Counted from the first letter of the stretch, positions 41,753 to 50,678 are shown. The stretch: DNA of 64,000 bases from Paenibacillus albus (GCF_003952225.1 NZ_CP034437.1:4478501-4542500); one strand, 5' to 3'. Translations and numbers: made by a program. The notes: generated from the sequence alone by a model not told the origin.

Positions 41753-42672
41753 CCGAACAGCCTCCCAACTAGTAATGATGTGCCTAGTGTGCTCGCAGCG
41801 ACAAGCGCAATGAGCACGATTACGAAACGACCTTTAAACACGCCAAGCAGCATAAGCGTATTCTTGATGTCGATCATCGGACCAAAGACGAGAAAAGCCG
41901 ACAGTGCGCCGACGGAGAATGTGCTGCGGAACGACGACGCGATGAACGCATCCGCTTCCGAGCAGAGCGACATGACGAATGCGAGACCAATCATAACCAG
42001 CGAGGCAGTGACTGGCCTATTACCCATGTGCAGCAGTGAAGAGGTCGGAATGAACGTCTGCATCGATGCCGCGATGAATGCGCCAAGCACCAAATATTTG
42101 CCTACGGAGAAGAACTCTTCAATGGCGTGCAGCATGACATCATATAACCGCTGGTGAAGCGGTTCATGAACTACATCATGTCCCGTGCTTATTGTAGAAG
42201 CATCGCCTGCGGCCGTCTCCATCATGGCAGCCTCATGCAGCCTCATCGGCAGCTTCGGATACAGGTATGAGATGACAATCGCGGTCACATAAGCGACAAC
42301 GACGGCAGCTCCCCCACGTATTAGCACCATCCGCCAATCGTTACCGAATGCAATATAGGTAGCGAATAAAACAACCGGATTAATAATCGGACCAGTCAGC
42401 ATGAAGGCGATTCCTGCATGAAGCGGAACCCCTTTGCGAAGCAGCCGCCTCGTAATGGGTACGATTCCGCACTCGCATGCAGGGAAGAATAGTCCGACTC
42501 CGCAGCCTAGCAGCGATGCGAGATAGCGATTCTGCGGAAGCAGCCGTGCGATCCATTTCTCTGATAGAAACGTTTGAATAAGTCCTGACACAATGACACC
42601 AAGCAGAATGAATGGAATGGCTTCCATGATCATGCTCAGAAAGATCGTATTCAGCTGAAGAAAAGTAACCAC
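41749..42672 (-). CDS. COG0701/DUF318 family permease (YcgR-like)
   Basis: A 307-residue membrane protein with about eight helices. The family signatures are FFPACECGIVPITRRLLRKG after helix 2, FMLTGPIINPVVL, and the second-repeat MSLCSEADAFIASSF. Both Cys-containing motifs are intact. Relatives include ArsP-type exporters; the TIGR03943-linked branch is thought to move metals or metal complexes, direction unknown. First gene of the pair. A possible imperfect dyad (ATCATTA..TAATGA type) near 42706-42725 lies in the promoter region but is too weak to call as Zur. Confidence 0.87.
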   Translation of the reverse strand: MVTFLQLNTIFLSMIMEAIPFILLGVIVSGLIQTFLSEKWIARLLPQNRYLASLLGCGVGLFFPACECGIVPITRRLLRKGVPLHAGIAFMLTGPIINPVVLFATYIAFGNDWRMVLIRGGAAVVVAYVTAIVISYLYPKLPMRLHEAAMMETAAGDASTISTGHDVVHEPLHQRLYDVMLHAIEEFFSVGKYLVLGAFIAASMQTFIPTSSLLHMGNRPVTASLVMIGLAFVMSLCSEADAFIASSFRSTFSVGALSAFLVFGPMIDIKNTLMLLGVFKGRFVIVLIALVAASTLGTSLLVGRLFG

Positions 42673-42822
42673 GAAGTCCCTCCATTTGCATAGGCGAGAA
42701 GCCTGAAATCATTACTCTCATTATCTATGAAAACGAAATGAAATGCCAATGTTGCTCTTTGCACGCAGCAGCGTTAGACTGTTAAAGTAAGATGAAATTG
42801 AAGTATACACCGGAGGCACCAC

Positions 42823-43626
42823 GTGGACTACATTATTCTTGATATCGAATTTAACGGACGTAAATTTGCAAGCGATTTACCGATGGAGGTCATTGAGATC
42901 GGCGCCGTGCGATTGAATGAAGCGCTCGAGCCTGTCAATGAATTCACGGCATTAATTAAACCGGTTTATTTTGCGAAACTAAATGAATTCATTAAGAAGA
43001 AAACCGGCATCCCCCAGGAAGGCATTGATGCCGCCGAAAGCTTTCCGACTGTTATGACCGCTTTCCTCAGCTGGCTTGGTCCTCATGAGAACTTCTTGAT
43101 TCTCACATGGGGCGGAGAAGACATGAAGCGGATCGTATTCGATACGCGGATGCATAAGATGGACGATGCTTATTGGCTTGAAGCCAAATATTACGATCTG
43201 CTTAAAGGATACATTCGCTACAAAGGCGTCTCGAATGATGTCAGCGTTGAAGCTGCCCTGCTCGATCTCGGACTAGGCGGCGAAGACAACAATGCCCATC
43301 GTGCGCTTGAGGATGCCCGCATGACTGGCGACATCTTCCGTGCCGTGTTCAACGAGCTTGATTTCAGCCGGATCCAGCATTATGTAGACGTCTTCTCCAA
43401 TGCCAAGGAGCGCAAGCTTGTGAAGAATGCCATTCGCATCATCGCCCAGCAGAAAGTAACACCGACTTGGGCAATGATTGCAGAGCATGTGCTGTCGAAC
43501 AAAATATCACTCGAGGACCCACGGAAAGTAGCCGAGCTTGAAGCGTATTTCGATGCCGAAATGGCGAAGCCTCGCAAAGTGAAACCACCAGCGGCGGCGG
43601 CAGCTGCGCCTGCACCGACCGAATAA
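42823..43626 (+). CDS. DnaQ-like 3-5 exonuclease (KapD/RNase T type)
   Basis: A 267-residue DEDDh exonuclease. ExoI reads YIILDIEFNGRKF (Asp and Glu metal ligands), ExoII lies around LTWGGEDMKRIVFDTRM, and ExoIII is NNAHRALEDARMTGDIF (His and Asp). A C-terminal extension of about 90 residues ends in a Lys/Pro/Ala-rich tail (KPPAAAAAAPAPTE). It resembles sporulation-inhibitor KapD proteins in size and opening. The GTG start has GGAGG 6-7 nt upstream. Divergent from the permease gene. Confidence 0.87.
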   Translation: MDYIILDIEFNGRKFASDLPMEVIEIGAVRLNEALEPVNEFTALIKPVYFAKLNEFIKKKTGIPQEGIDAAESFPTVMTAFLSWLGPHENFLILTWGGEDMKRIVFDTRMHKMDDAYWLEAKYYDLLKGYIRYKGVSNDVSVEAALLDLGLGGEDNNAHRALEDARMTGDIFRAVFNELDFSRIQHYVDVFSNAKERKLVKNAIRIIAQQKVTPTWAMIAEHVLSNKISLEDPRKVAELEAYFDAEMAKPRKVKPPAAAAAAPAPTE

Positions 43627-43632
43627 CAGTGA

Positions 43633-43663
43633 AAAACCGCGGACCTGATGGCCGCGGTTTTGT
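43633..43663. terminator. Bidirectional terminator
   Basis: AAAACCGCGG/CCGCGGTTTT perfect stem between the exonuclease gene and the converging hydrolase gene. Confidence 0.9.
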
Positions 43664-43666
43664 TGT

Positions 43667-44386
43667 TTATATCACATGGGATGCCGAGGTGCATATATCG
43701 CGCAGTACCCGGTCCCATATTGTATCAATGATGATGATGAGGTTCGCTCCGCGTTCCGGATGCACATAAGGCGCTTCCCTGCGAAAATAATGCTGATGCC
43801 CGCCGACAAGCGCAAGCGGAATGACATGCTTCGGCGCATATTTCGAACGGTTCCAATACCAGATGCCGAACCGGTTACGGCTAATCCCTCCCCAGCTTCC
43901 AAGCCGAGTAATGTAATCCGCGCATTCGCCTTCCTCATTCACGGCCAATACATAATGAACCTTGTGATTGTGCTCACGCTTAATCGGAAGCTTCGGCGAA
44001 CCGACTTGAATGACTCTCCAATCGGATATCGCCCCCTCTTCACTGAGCATAACAGCTGCCTGATATGCGGCAACGCCACCTCCGCTGTGTCCGATGAAGA
44101 TGACCGGTCTGCCTGTAGAGAGCTTTCGCACCTGAGCGGCGACTGCTCTTGCCCCGAACTGCACCGCTCTTCGCAGACGATACAAATCTTTGCGAACCTG
44201 AAGCAGCTGCTGGAAGAAGTTATGTGTATGATCGCCGTATGGGAACAGCTCGCGTATCGCAGATATGTTTCCATTATCGGTCAACCTGTGCTGAAGCTCC
44301 TTGACACATTCAGCGAAGATCGTACGTCTTGAGCCAATGCCGGCTAATAGATAAACATCCCATTCCGAGGTAACATCTGCATGCAT
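43667..44386 (-). CDS. Lipase-like alpha/beta hydrolase
   Basis: A 239-residue protein with the nucleophile elbow VIFIGHSGGGVAAYQAAV (GHSGG, catalytic Ser) at about residues 95-112. A plausible Asp region lies in VNEEGECADYITRLGSWGG and a plausible catalytic His in GGHQHYFRREAPYV near the end. The overall order fits class-3-lipase-like hydrolases. There is no signal peptide, so the substrate is intracellular. ATG 44386 follows GGCGGTGA. The next upstream gene starts over 100 bp away, so it may be transcribed alone. Confidence 0.8.
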   Translation of the reverse strand: MHADVTSEWDVYLLAGIGSRRTIFAECVKELQHRLTDNGNISAIRELFPYGDHTHNFFQQLLQVRKDLYRLRRAVQFGARAVAAQVRKLSTGRPVIFIGHSGGGVAAYQAAVMLSEEGAISDWRVIQVGSPKLPIKREHNHKVHYVLAVNEEGECADYITRLGSWGGISRNRFGIWYWNRSKYAPKHVIPLALVGGHQHYFRREAPYVHPERGANLIIIIDTIWDRVLRDICTSASHVI

Positions 44387-44510
44387 GATGTCGTCACCGC
44401 CCTGTTGTCTGAAGCTGATGCTGACTGCACAGCTTTCTCGCGATTAGTATGCGGCGCTGAATACGGTGTCATGCATTCACGCTGCAACATTACCTCATTA
44501 TATTCGGGAA

Positions 44511-44990
44511 CTACCTCTGTCGCTTCTGTATTTCGTGCATTCCGAGAATGACCGTAATCCATTCATAGCTGTCGACGGTATGCGTGAAGTTATCCAAGCA
44601 ATAGGCAGAAGACTCAAACCAGCTGCTTACCCTCGCGAAAGAAGCTGCGAGCGCGCCATTCTCGTCAATAATCTCGTATTCCTGAGAGAATGCCGGCGAT
44701 ATCAGCTCATACACGCCTCGACCGTAAGCCTCATACTCGAATTTCTTGGAGAAGAAAGACATCCGTGCACGGAGCAGCCCCACCTCTTCGCCAGATGGTC
44801 CGGAGATGGCCCATTTGCCCGATAGAAGCGGGAAACTGCCGCTGTAGATAGGATTGCCTCTTCCGTCGTAGACGTCGAGTCCTGAACCAAACATACTGCG
44901 CAGATCGACCTCGCCGACCCGCTCGTTCTGCTCATTGAGAATTTCCGTTTGCCCTGCGTTAAAGAAATTATCTCGAAAATACAGCTTCAT
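44511..44990 (-). CDS. LURP-one/tubby-C-like domain protein
   Basis: A 159-residue protein predicted to form the beta-barrel of the LURP-one (scramblase/tubby C-terminal-like) fold. It starts MKLYFRDNFFNAGQTEILN, then GEVDLRSMFGSGLDVYDGRG, IYSGSFPLLSGKWAISGPSG and EYEIIDENGALAASFARVSS. The function of bacterial members is not known; lipid binding is a guess. AGGAGG lies 8 nt before ATG 44990. It follows the ABC-F gene by 49 bp and may be co-transcribed with it. Confidence 0.75.
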   Translation of the reverse strand: MKLYFRDNFFNAGQTEILNEQNERVGEVDLRSMFGSGLDVYDGRGNPIYSGSFPLLSGKWAISGPSGEEVGLLRARMSFFSKKFEYEAYGRGVYELISPAFSQEYEIIDENGALAASFARVSSWFESSAYCLDNFTHTVDSYEWITVILGMHEIQKRQR

Positions 44991-45039
44991 GGCTGCCGCC
45001 TCCTCTACTGCTCCATACGACGCGGCTTTCCAAAAAGTT

Positions 45040-46794
45040 TCAGTGTACAGATAGATTCCGCTTCTGCTGAGCGAGCTGCTTAAATTCCTCATCGAGCTGC
45101 GCGTATCCGGCGTCAGTAGGCTTAAGCTTGCTCAACTCACCAAGCAGATAGGTCATGCGATTCGCGATGAGGAGCTTCTCTTCCTCCAGCTGCTGCTTCT
45201 CCGCTTGCGCGGAGTCAGCAGGCTTCGCTTCACGTTCCCGCCACTGCTCATAGCCGCTCTCTATGCGCTTAATCTTGCCGTCTTGGAACAGCAGCAGCTT
45301 GGAGCAAATGCGGTCAATCAAATAACGGTCATGCGAAACGATAATAAGCGTTCCTTGATAGTCTTCGAGCGTCTCCTCGAGCTGCTCACGGCTGGCAAGA
45401 TCGAGATGATTCGTCGGCTCATCAAGAATGAGCAAATCATGTTCCCTCATAATAAGCTGTGCCAGCTTGATGCGTGTGCGCTCACCAAGACTTAGCTGAT
45501 GGATCGGCTTCTGCAGCATGGAAGCATCAAAACCCATATTCGCGAGCAGCGTTCTAGACTTGCCGACATCGCTGCGAATCTCATGCGTCTCATCAAGCAG
45601 CTCGAGTACGGTCTGCTGCTGACTAAGATCGGTAACGTCCTGCGTCAGATAAGCAACATTGGCGGTTGGACTGAGCCATAGCTGTCCGTTATCTACGGCT
45701 TTCTCACCGAGCAGCATTTGGATAAGCGTCGTCTTGCCGCTGCCGTTTGGCCCGATGAGGCCGATTTTCTCTCCGCGCTGCATATAAAAGGAGCTGTCTC
45801 CGAACAAAGATCGTCCACCGTAGCCTTTGCTAATGCGAGAGGCCTCAACAATGCGCCGGCCGCGTTTCTCCGGATTGTCCCAGCCGAAAGCGACTTTCGC
45901 TTCTTCCTTCGGCTTCTTCACGCCTTCAAGGTCGATCTTCTCGAGCCGATGAATGCGCGACTTGATTTGCTTATCCATCGCTTTTGCTTTACTGCGATAA
46001 AACTCTTTCACCCCCGTGCGCATCTCGAGCATCTTACCTTTCTTGCCTGCTTCACGGTGCGCTTTCTCCGACCAGTTCTTAAGCCGGTTGATCTCCGCTT
46101 CAATCTTCTGCTCGTATTTCTGTTGTTCTTCGAATTGGTGCAGCTGGCTCTGATAGCGCCGCGCTTTCTCCTCCCGATAGAACGTATAGTTGCCCGGGAA
46201 ATTGGTCGACTTTCCGTCGTCGAGCTCGATGATCCGATCGACGGTCTGATCGAGGAAGTATCGGTCATGCGAAATAATAATCGTCGTGCCTGCAAATTTC
46301 GCAAGCTCTGCTACAAGCCAATCGACCCCTTGAAAATCAAGATGGTTCGTCGGCTCGTCAAGCAGCAAAATATCCGGTCTCGATGCCCAAATATGTGCAA
46401 TGGCGAGCTTTGTCTTCTCTCCTCCGCTAAGGCCAGCAAGCCGCTCGCCGTCCCATTCCTTTACTTTTCGCAGGCCAAGATGGCTCGTCACATTCAGAAA
46501 CTGTGCGCTTCCTTCGAACTGCTCGGAATCATCAATCATGCTGCTGAAAGTATTTACGGTATAGGAGGTTGACTGGAGCAAATAGCCGATCTTCAGCTGC
46601 TCCTGATGGTAGGTGAGCTTCCCTTCATCCGGCTGCTGCGTTCCAAATATTAGGTTGGCAAGCGTAGTCTTGCCCGCTCCATTCATCCCGACGAGGCCAA
46701 TTCGTTCTCTGGCTGCTAGGTCCAGATCAACATGCTTCAGTACGGAGGTATCGCCGAAGCTCTTCTTTAATGCGCGTATGGTCAATAATGTCAT
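45040..46794 (-). CDS. ABC-F ribosomal protection/antibiotic-resistance-type ATPase
   Basis: A 584-residue soluble protein with two ABC domains. The first has Walker A GMNGAGKTT, signature LSGGE and LLLDEPTNHLD. The second has Walker A GPNGSGKTT, signature LSLGE and LILDEPTNHLD. The charged helical interdomain linker (about residues 205-290) would reach into the ribosome. There are no transmembrane helices. A C-terminal coiled extension (KQQLEEEKLLIANRMTYLL) is present. The group (Vga, Msr, Lsa, VmlR) protects ribosomes from macrolides, lincosamides, streptogramins and pleuromutilins. The upstream leader with a uORF and terminator supports drug-induced expression. Start ATG 46794 follows GGTGAT. 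Confidence 0.9.
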   Translation of the reverse strand: MTLLTIRALKKSFGDTSVLKHVDLDLAARERIGLVGMNGAGKTTLANLIFGTQQPDEGKLTYHQEQLKIGYLLQSTSYTVNTFSSMIDDSEQFEGSAQFLNVTSHLGLRKVKEWDGERLAGLSGGEKTKLAIAHIWASRPDILLLDEPTNHLDFQGVDWLVAELAKFAGTTIIISHDRYFLDQTVDRIIELDDGKSTNFPGNYTFYREEKARRYQSQLHQFEEQQKYEQKIEAEINRLKNWSEKAHREAGKKGKMLEMRTGVKEFYRSKAKAMDKQIKSRIHRLEKIDLEGVKKPKEEAKVAFGWDNPEKRGRRIVEASRISKGYGGRSLFGDSSFYMQRGEKIGLIGPNGSGKTTLIQMLLGEKAVDNGQLWLSPTANVAYLTQDVTDLSQQQTVLELLDETHEIRSDVGKSRTLLANMGFDASMLQKPIHQLSLGERTRIKLAQLIMREHDLLILDEPTNHLDLASREQLEETLEDYQGTLIIVSHDRYLIDRICSKLLLFQDGKIKRIESGYEQWREREAKPADSAQAEKQQLEEEKLLIANRMTYLLGELSKLKPTDAGYAQLDEEFKQLAQQKRNLSVH

Positions 46795-46806
46795 ACAGAT
46801 CACCAC

Positions 46807-47168
46807 TTTTAGTTAGAGTTTAATAACTGACAAGGGCGATGATCTTCGGTCGACTTCAGGCAGCGCGGCCATTGTTATGAACAAACAAAAAAACCGCAGG
46901 ATCGCCTGCGGCTAACGTGAAACGGAATAGAGGTACGTAAATAAAGCTCTATTACCCATGCATAAATGCCTGGTTGTAGAGATTTATAAGGAGTCAGCTC
47001 CTATAGACATACGTAACCAATTCCGCTCTAGCGCACAGGCTGAGCTTCTCTAATCGTCAATTCGAAAATCATGAACGATAAGGGAATTAAGTCCACATGA
47101 TGTCTAATTGGATACCTCCTACGTACTTACAAGATACCCCATTATAGCACGTGAAAAAGGATTGTGCA
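46807..47168 (-). promoter_or_regulatory. Attenuator leader of the ABC-F gene
   Basis: On the minus strand a TATAAT -10 (rc at 47141-47146) with a weak -35 starts a leader of about 340 nt. It contains an AGGAGG site (47115-47120) with a short ORF. Next comes a long imperfect stem pairing CGGAAT..TACGTA (near 47011-47026) with TACGTA..ATTCCG (near 46923-46940). A terminator hairpin CCGCAGG/CCTGCGG (46894-46911) with U7 ends before the ABC-F start. This is the standard arrangement of ribosome-mediated transcription attenuation for antibiotic resistance genes. Confidence 0.75.
47028..47096 (-). CDS. Leader peptide ORF of the ABC-F attenuator
   Basis: A 22-residue frame from GTG 47096 (MDLIPLSFMIFELTIREAQP then VR) with a hydrophobic middle, ending just before the pairing region. 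The AGGAGG is 18 nt upstream of GTG, which is long; an in-frame ATT at 47108 has ideal 6-nt spacing and would add four residues. A competing three-codon frame starts at ATG 47098. A drug-stalled ribosome here would be expected to change the downstream fold. Confidence 0.5.
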   Translation of the reverse strand: MDLIPLSFMIFELTIREAQPVR

Positions 47169-47201
47169 CCACTCTCTTCGGGAATGGAGAACGGAACACG
47201 A

Positions 47202-47633
47202 TTAGTCTGAGTAACCTGTGAAGTTGAAGCTTTCCGGACCTACACGCACTGTGCCGAGCGCGGAGGATTCAATCCAAACCGAATATGCTTGGGTTGTATT
47301 TGGTGCGTTGAAGTCCGAACCCGAGAACGAGATGAGCTGCGGGCCGAGAATACTAAGATCCAAGTTCTGCGAAGCGGAGAATACGTTTACATCCCCGGAA
47401 GTAAGTCCTCGCGTTACGAAAATCGTAATGTTCGTTGCAAGCGGAAGCAGCGGCAGCTGAACAGCGGCTACACCTTGGAACTCTACTCGCGTCAGTCCTG
47501 CGGTTCCTGAGGTCAGGTTAAGCGTTTGCTGCGCAATCAAGTTTGGCGTGTTGATGACCAGGATCGGAATAGCGATCGAGTTGGCATAGCTTGCGTTCTG
47601 AGAAGTCTTCGAATCTAACAATCTAGCTACCAT
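47202..47633 (-). CDS. Beta-rich protein of unknown family (possible surface or spore-layer protein)
   Basis: A 143-residue protein rich in Ser, Thr, Asn, Val and Leu. It has alternating hydrophobic strands (VAAVQLPLLPLATNITIFVT, LGTVRVGPESFNFTGY) and no Cys or long hydrophobic helix. A strong ribosome site (GGAGGTGATCTTT) precedes ATG 47633. Its composition and strand pattern recall jelly-roll surface proteins of spore formers and the DUF11 proteins, but I recognise no family. No clear terminator follows; the ABC-F promoter begins directly downstream. Confidence 0.6.
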   Translation of the reverse strand: MVARLLDSKTSQNASYANSIAIPILVINTPNLIAQQTLNLTSGTAGLTRVEFQGVAAVQLPLLPLATNITIFVTRGLTSGDVNVFSASQNLDLSILGPQLISFSGSDFNAPNTTQAYSVWIESSALGTVRVGPESFNFTGYSD

Positions 47634-47708
47634 AAAGATCACCTCCTTTTATGTATACCATATGTTACCAACTGTAAAAAGTTTGGACAGGTGTAGTTTT
47701 TAGGCGAT

Positions 47709-47750
47709 AAAAAAGCTCCCTAGCCTGGTAGATTACCAGTCTGGAAGCTT
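47709..47750 (-). terminator. Terminator of the DUF3886 gene
   Basis: AAGCT..TAGCCTGGTA and TACCAG.CTGG.AGCTT stem with a + strand A-run (U6 on the transcript). Confidence 0.75.
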
Positions 47751-47764
47751 CATGCATAGCTGGC

Positions 47765-48049
47765 TTAGCTCTTATTCGAGCGCCAATCCATCTTGCTGTT
47801 GTTCAGCAAATATTCAAAATCGTTTTCTTGCCGCTTCTTCTCCGCTGCACGCGCCGCTTCTTCTTGCTTGCGCACTTCTTCCTTGCGAGCCTCTTCCGCC
47901 GACTTCAGCTCCTGCCCAGCTGCCTTCAGCTTATCCAGCATCTCCGGACGCAGCAGATCTTTAAGCGTCGCCGGCTTCTCTTCTTTCGCAGCCGCAGACT
48001 GATGCTGCTGATTCTGCCCAGCTGCTCTGTTCTTCATCTTCTTCGCCAT
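47765..48049 (-). CDS. YqkK-like DUF3886 protein
   Basis: A 94-residue, highly charged, helical protein. It starts MAKKMKNRAAGQNQQHQSAA and has a TLKDLLRPEMLDKLKAAGQE core. A Glu/Lys/Arg/Ala coiled-coil follows (EEARKEEVRKQEEAARAAEK), ending FEYLLNNSKMDWRSNKS. Family members are small cytosolic proteins of unknown role. GAGGTGATCAT sits before ATG 48049; the longer frame includes this ribosome site. Confidence 0.8.
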   Translation of the reverse strand: MAKKMKNRAAGQNQQHQSAAAKEEKPATLKDLLRPEMLDKLKAAGQELKSAEEARKEEVRKQEEAARAAEKKRQENDFEYLLNNSKMDWRSNKS

Positions 48050-48101
48050 ATGATCACCTCGTATTATCTGCAATTATTATAGCAAGATCCGCGCGCAGCA
48101 T

Positions 48102-49112
48102 CTAGTACCGCTGCTCCACCTTCAGCTTCTTCCACACTGTCACCGAGATGAGCCATGCGACGATGAAGAGTCCGACAAGCACGTAGCCGAGATCGCCGAG
48201 ATCAATCGCTGCAATCCATTTAAAGAACGGCGACGACCATTCCAGGCGTTCGGACAAAATCTGCAACAGCTCAACGATGCCGATGAGCAATGCAGATACG
48301 ACGGATACGCTCGTCACAGTCACGTTATAGAACAGCTTGCGAAGCGGCGTATGGAATGCCCAGCGATAGGCCTTCGTCATGAACATGCCGTCAGCAGTAT
48401 CGAGTAGGCTCATCCCTGCAGCGAATAATAGCGGCAAGGCTATGATGCCGAATAAAGGTACAGCACTCTTCGCTGCTCCCGCCGATAACGCGAGCAAGCC
48501 GACTTCCGTTGCCGTATCGAAGCCGAGCCCGAATAGAAACCCGAGCGGGTACACATGCCAGCTGCGGCTGATGAATCGCTGCAGAGGACGAAACATTCGC
48601 GAGAACAGCCCCCTCGCTTCCAGAAGTCGTTCCAGCTCATCGTTGTTGTAGCTGCCCGCTCTCATTTGGCGGAAGATCTGAAACAGATTGCTTAGAATAA
48701 TCAAGTTCAGAATGCCGATTAGAATAAGAAAAACGCCCGACACCGAGGTGCCGATCAGCTTGCCTGTCTCCTGCATCATCGGCATTTCGCGCTGGATCCA
48801 TTTGACGGAAAAAGCGACTGCGAGCACCATCAGGAACACAACTGAAGAGTGTCCGAGCGAGAAGTAGAAGCCAACGCCAAGCGGGCTGCGTTTCTGCTGA
48901 ACGAGCTTGCGTACCGTATTATCGATCGCGGCGATATGATCCGCATCGAACGCATGCCGAAGGCCAAGTGAATATGCTAACAATCCGAGACTCCAGAAGG
49001 CTGGATCATGTCTGCCGGCAATAGCAAGACCAACGATGCCGCCCAGGTGCAGGGCAAGAATGACGAAAGCGTAGCCAGCCCATGATTTTCTTTCTTTCCA
49101 TAGAGTACGCAT
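48102..49112 (-). CDS. NiCoT family nickel/cobalt permease (HoxN/NixA type)
   Basis: A 336-residue membrane protein with about eight helices. The metal signature in helix 2 is LRHAFDADHIAAIDNTVRKL (family motif H(A/V)xDADHI). Further family motifs are FYFSLGHSSVVFLMV, LGFDTATEVGLLAL and GMSLLDTADGMFM. High-affinity uptake of Ni2+ or Co2+ is the family function. No cobalamin or Ni/Co riboswitch is visible in the short upstream gap. GGGAGG lies 8 nt before ATG 49112. Its nearness to the His-rich TIGR03943 locus is suggestive, though seven kilobases apart. Confidence 0.92.
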   Translation of the reverse strand: MRTLWKERKSWAGYAFVILALHLGGIVGLAIAGRHDPAFWSLGLLAYSLGLRHAFDADHIAAIDNTVRKLVQQKRSPLGVGFYFSLGHSSVVFLMVLAVAFSVKWIQREMPMMQETGKLIGTSVSGVFLILIGILNLIILSNLFQIFRQMRAGSYNNDELERLLEARGLFSRMFRPLQRFISRSWHVYPLGFLFGLGFDTATEVGLLALSAGAAKSAVPLFGIIALPLLFAAGMSLLDTADGMFMTKAYRWAFHTPLRKLFYNVTVTSVSVVSALLIGIVELLQILSERLEWSSPFFKWIAAIDLGDLGYVLVGLFIVAWLISVTVWKKLKVEQRY

Positions 49113-49182
49113 ACGGCAAACCTCCCAACGATTTTCATGTAACATAATCTAACATAGATATCCGCGCGCGTCCATGAAAAAA

Positions 49183-49214
49183 AGACCAATCCGGGCGAAA
49201 TCCGGGGATGGTCT
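49183..49214 (-). terminator. Terminator of the sulfatase/APS-kinase cluster
   Basis: AGACCA.CCCCGGA/TCCGGG..TGGTCT stem followed by a U-run on the minus strand, 15 bp past the last sulfatase stop. It marks the end of the long minus-strand gene run that begins at 59107. Confidence 0.85.
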
Positions 49215-49229
49215 CCTCTTCATGAAGCC

Positions 49230-50660
49230 TTATGTACGATGATTCCGTTTCGCCCCATCTAACAGCTGATGCTTCGTCCATTCATTCGAGACGACGGGAT
49301 CCTCATCCGACTTCAGCTGTTCATATAGTCGCAATCTTAGCTCGGCAATTCGTTCTTGATGCTCTGGCAGCGCAATGACATTGCTCAGCTCTGCTTGATC
49401 GTGCTGCAAGTCGTACAGCTCATCAATGTCCGTCAAATTCCAGACGTACTTCCATTGTTTCGTCCGGATCATCCGCTGTGTGTACAGCCCGAATTGTTGA
49501 CCGTTATACGTGGCCACAATATGCTTGCGCCAATCCGCATCAACCGGGACATTCTCATCCGCATTCGCTGCGAGGAGTGGTACAAGTGATTTTCCGTGAA
49601 ACCTGTCCGTCGGATAATCTAGCCCTGCTAGTTCCAGCAGAGTAGGTCCAAGATCGAGCAAGTTGTAAGCAAACTGTTCTCGCTCAGTCCCTGCTGCTTG
49701 CGATGGCTCTCCTGGGAGCGAGATGATTAGAGGAACACGAGTGACATCGTCGTACAGGATATAATGCTTATCCATCATCCCGTGCGAGCCGCACATGTCG
49801 CCATGATCAGCCGTGAACACGATAATCGTATTATCCGCTTGCCTCAGTCGCGCCAGTGAGGCAATGACTCGCCCGATCGCATCATCCAGCTGGCTAATAA
49901 TGCCGTAATATCTGGCGACGATCGGTGCCCAATCCTCCCACGTATAGGATTCAACGCTCCAGCTTGCGAGCTGCTGCGCTTGTATGTACGGCTTGCCTAC
50001 GAAGTTATCGCGGAAGCCGTCCCACTCCGGAACCCGCGCCGGATCATACATCGCTGAGAATGGTTCCGCCGGGCGGCAAGGCAGATGAGGATCGGCAAAG
50101 TGAAGCGCAACGTGCCAAGGATGATCTCCTTGACTAAGCGTCTCAATCGCTTCGATTGCACGGTCTGCAAACCAGTGCGTTTCCGAATCAGCTAACGCAA
50201 CGGGATTCGCCTCGCCAAAAAATCCGTTCGTGTAGGTCACGTCCGGATAGCGGTTTTGTCTAAATGCCCGATAATCGCCTTCGCTCACATAGGATTCAAA
50301 TCCGAAAGCAGTCGGGTCGAACTCCGGATTGACCCCCCATTTGCCAAGAAAAGCAGACCGATAACCAGCCTCGGCAAGCTGCTTGGTCCACGTATATTGG
50401 TCCGGTTGCAGGCAGCCGACGGGCAGAAACGAATTATAGTTCCAGAGCGCGCCGAAGGTTTCGGGACGCTTGCCGTGAAGGAGCGACTGCCGTGCCGGGC
50501 TGCAAACCGGAAAATGGGAATACGCGTGATGGAATACCGTGCTTTGCGCTGCCAATCGGTCGAGGTTCGGCGTTTGAACCGGATATTTGCCGCTGTAGCC
50601 GACGCAATCATAACGCAGCTGGTCGGCGGTAATGAATAGAATGTTAGGCTGCCGCCCCAT
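49230..50660 (-). CDS. Cys-type sulfatase
   Basis: A 476-residue alkaline-phosphatase-superfamily hydrolase. The metal motif is ILFITADQLRYD. The formylglycine signature is complete: Cys53-Ser-Pro-Ala-Arg57 in FPVCSPARQSLLHG. The second metal site is VFTADHGDMCGSHGMMDKH, with the Lys-His pair, and the end is typical (WKYVWNLTDIDELYDLQHD). It should hydrolyse a sulfate ester after conversion of Cys53 to formylglycine. There is no signal peptide, so the substrate is likely imported. It is the last gene of the cluster, 18 bp after the AraC regulator, with GGGGAGAGGG before ATG. Confidence 0.9.
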   Translation of the reverse strand: MGRQPNILFITADQLRYDCVGYSGKYPVQTPNLDRLAAQSTVFHHAYSHFPVCSPARQSLLHGKRPETFGALWNYNSFLPVGCLQPDQYTWTKQLAEAGYRSAFLGKWGVNPEFDPTAFGFESYVSEGDYRAFRQNRYPDVTYTNGFFGEANPVALADSETHWFADRAIEAIETLSQGDHPWHVALHFADPHLPCRPAEPFSAMYDPARVPEWDGFRDNFVGKPYIQAQQLASWSVESYTWEDWAPIVARYYGIISQLDDAIGRVIASLARLRQADNTIIVFTADHGDMCGSHGMMDKHYILYDDVTRVPLIISLPGEPSQAAGTEREQFAYNLLDLGPTLLELAGLDYPTDRFHGKSLVPLLAANADENVPVDADWRKHIVATYNGQQFGLYTQRMIRTKQWKYVWNLTDIDELYDLQHDQAELSNVIALPEHQERIAELRLRLYEQLKSDEDPVVSNEWTKHQLLDGAKRNHRT

Positions 50661-50678
50661 AATACCCTCTCCCCTTCG

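Noticed and set aside
42700..42730. Possible Zur box upstream of the COG0701 permease
   Set aside because: Only one half-site (TAATGATTT) resembles the Zur consensus; the other half is too weak to call.
49113..49182. Cobalamin or Ni/Co riboswitch for the NiCoT permease
   Set aside because: The region is short and contains only the terminator of the sulfatase cluster; no conserved aptamer elements are present.
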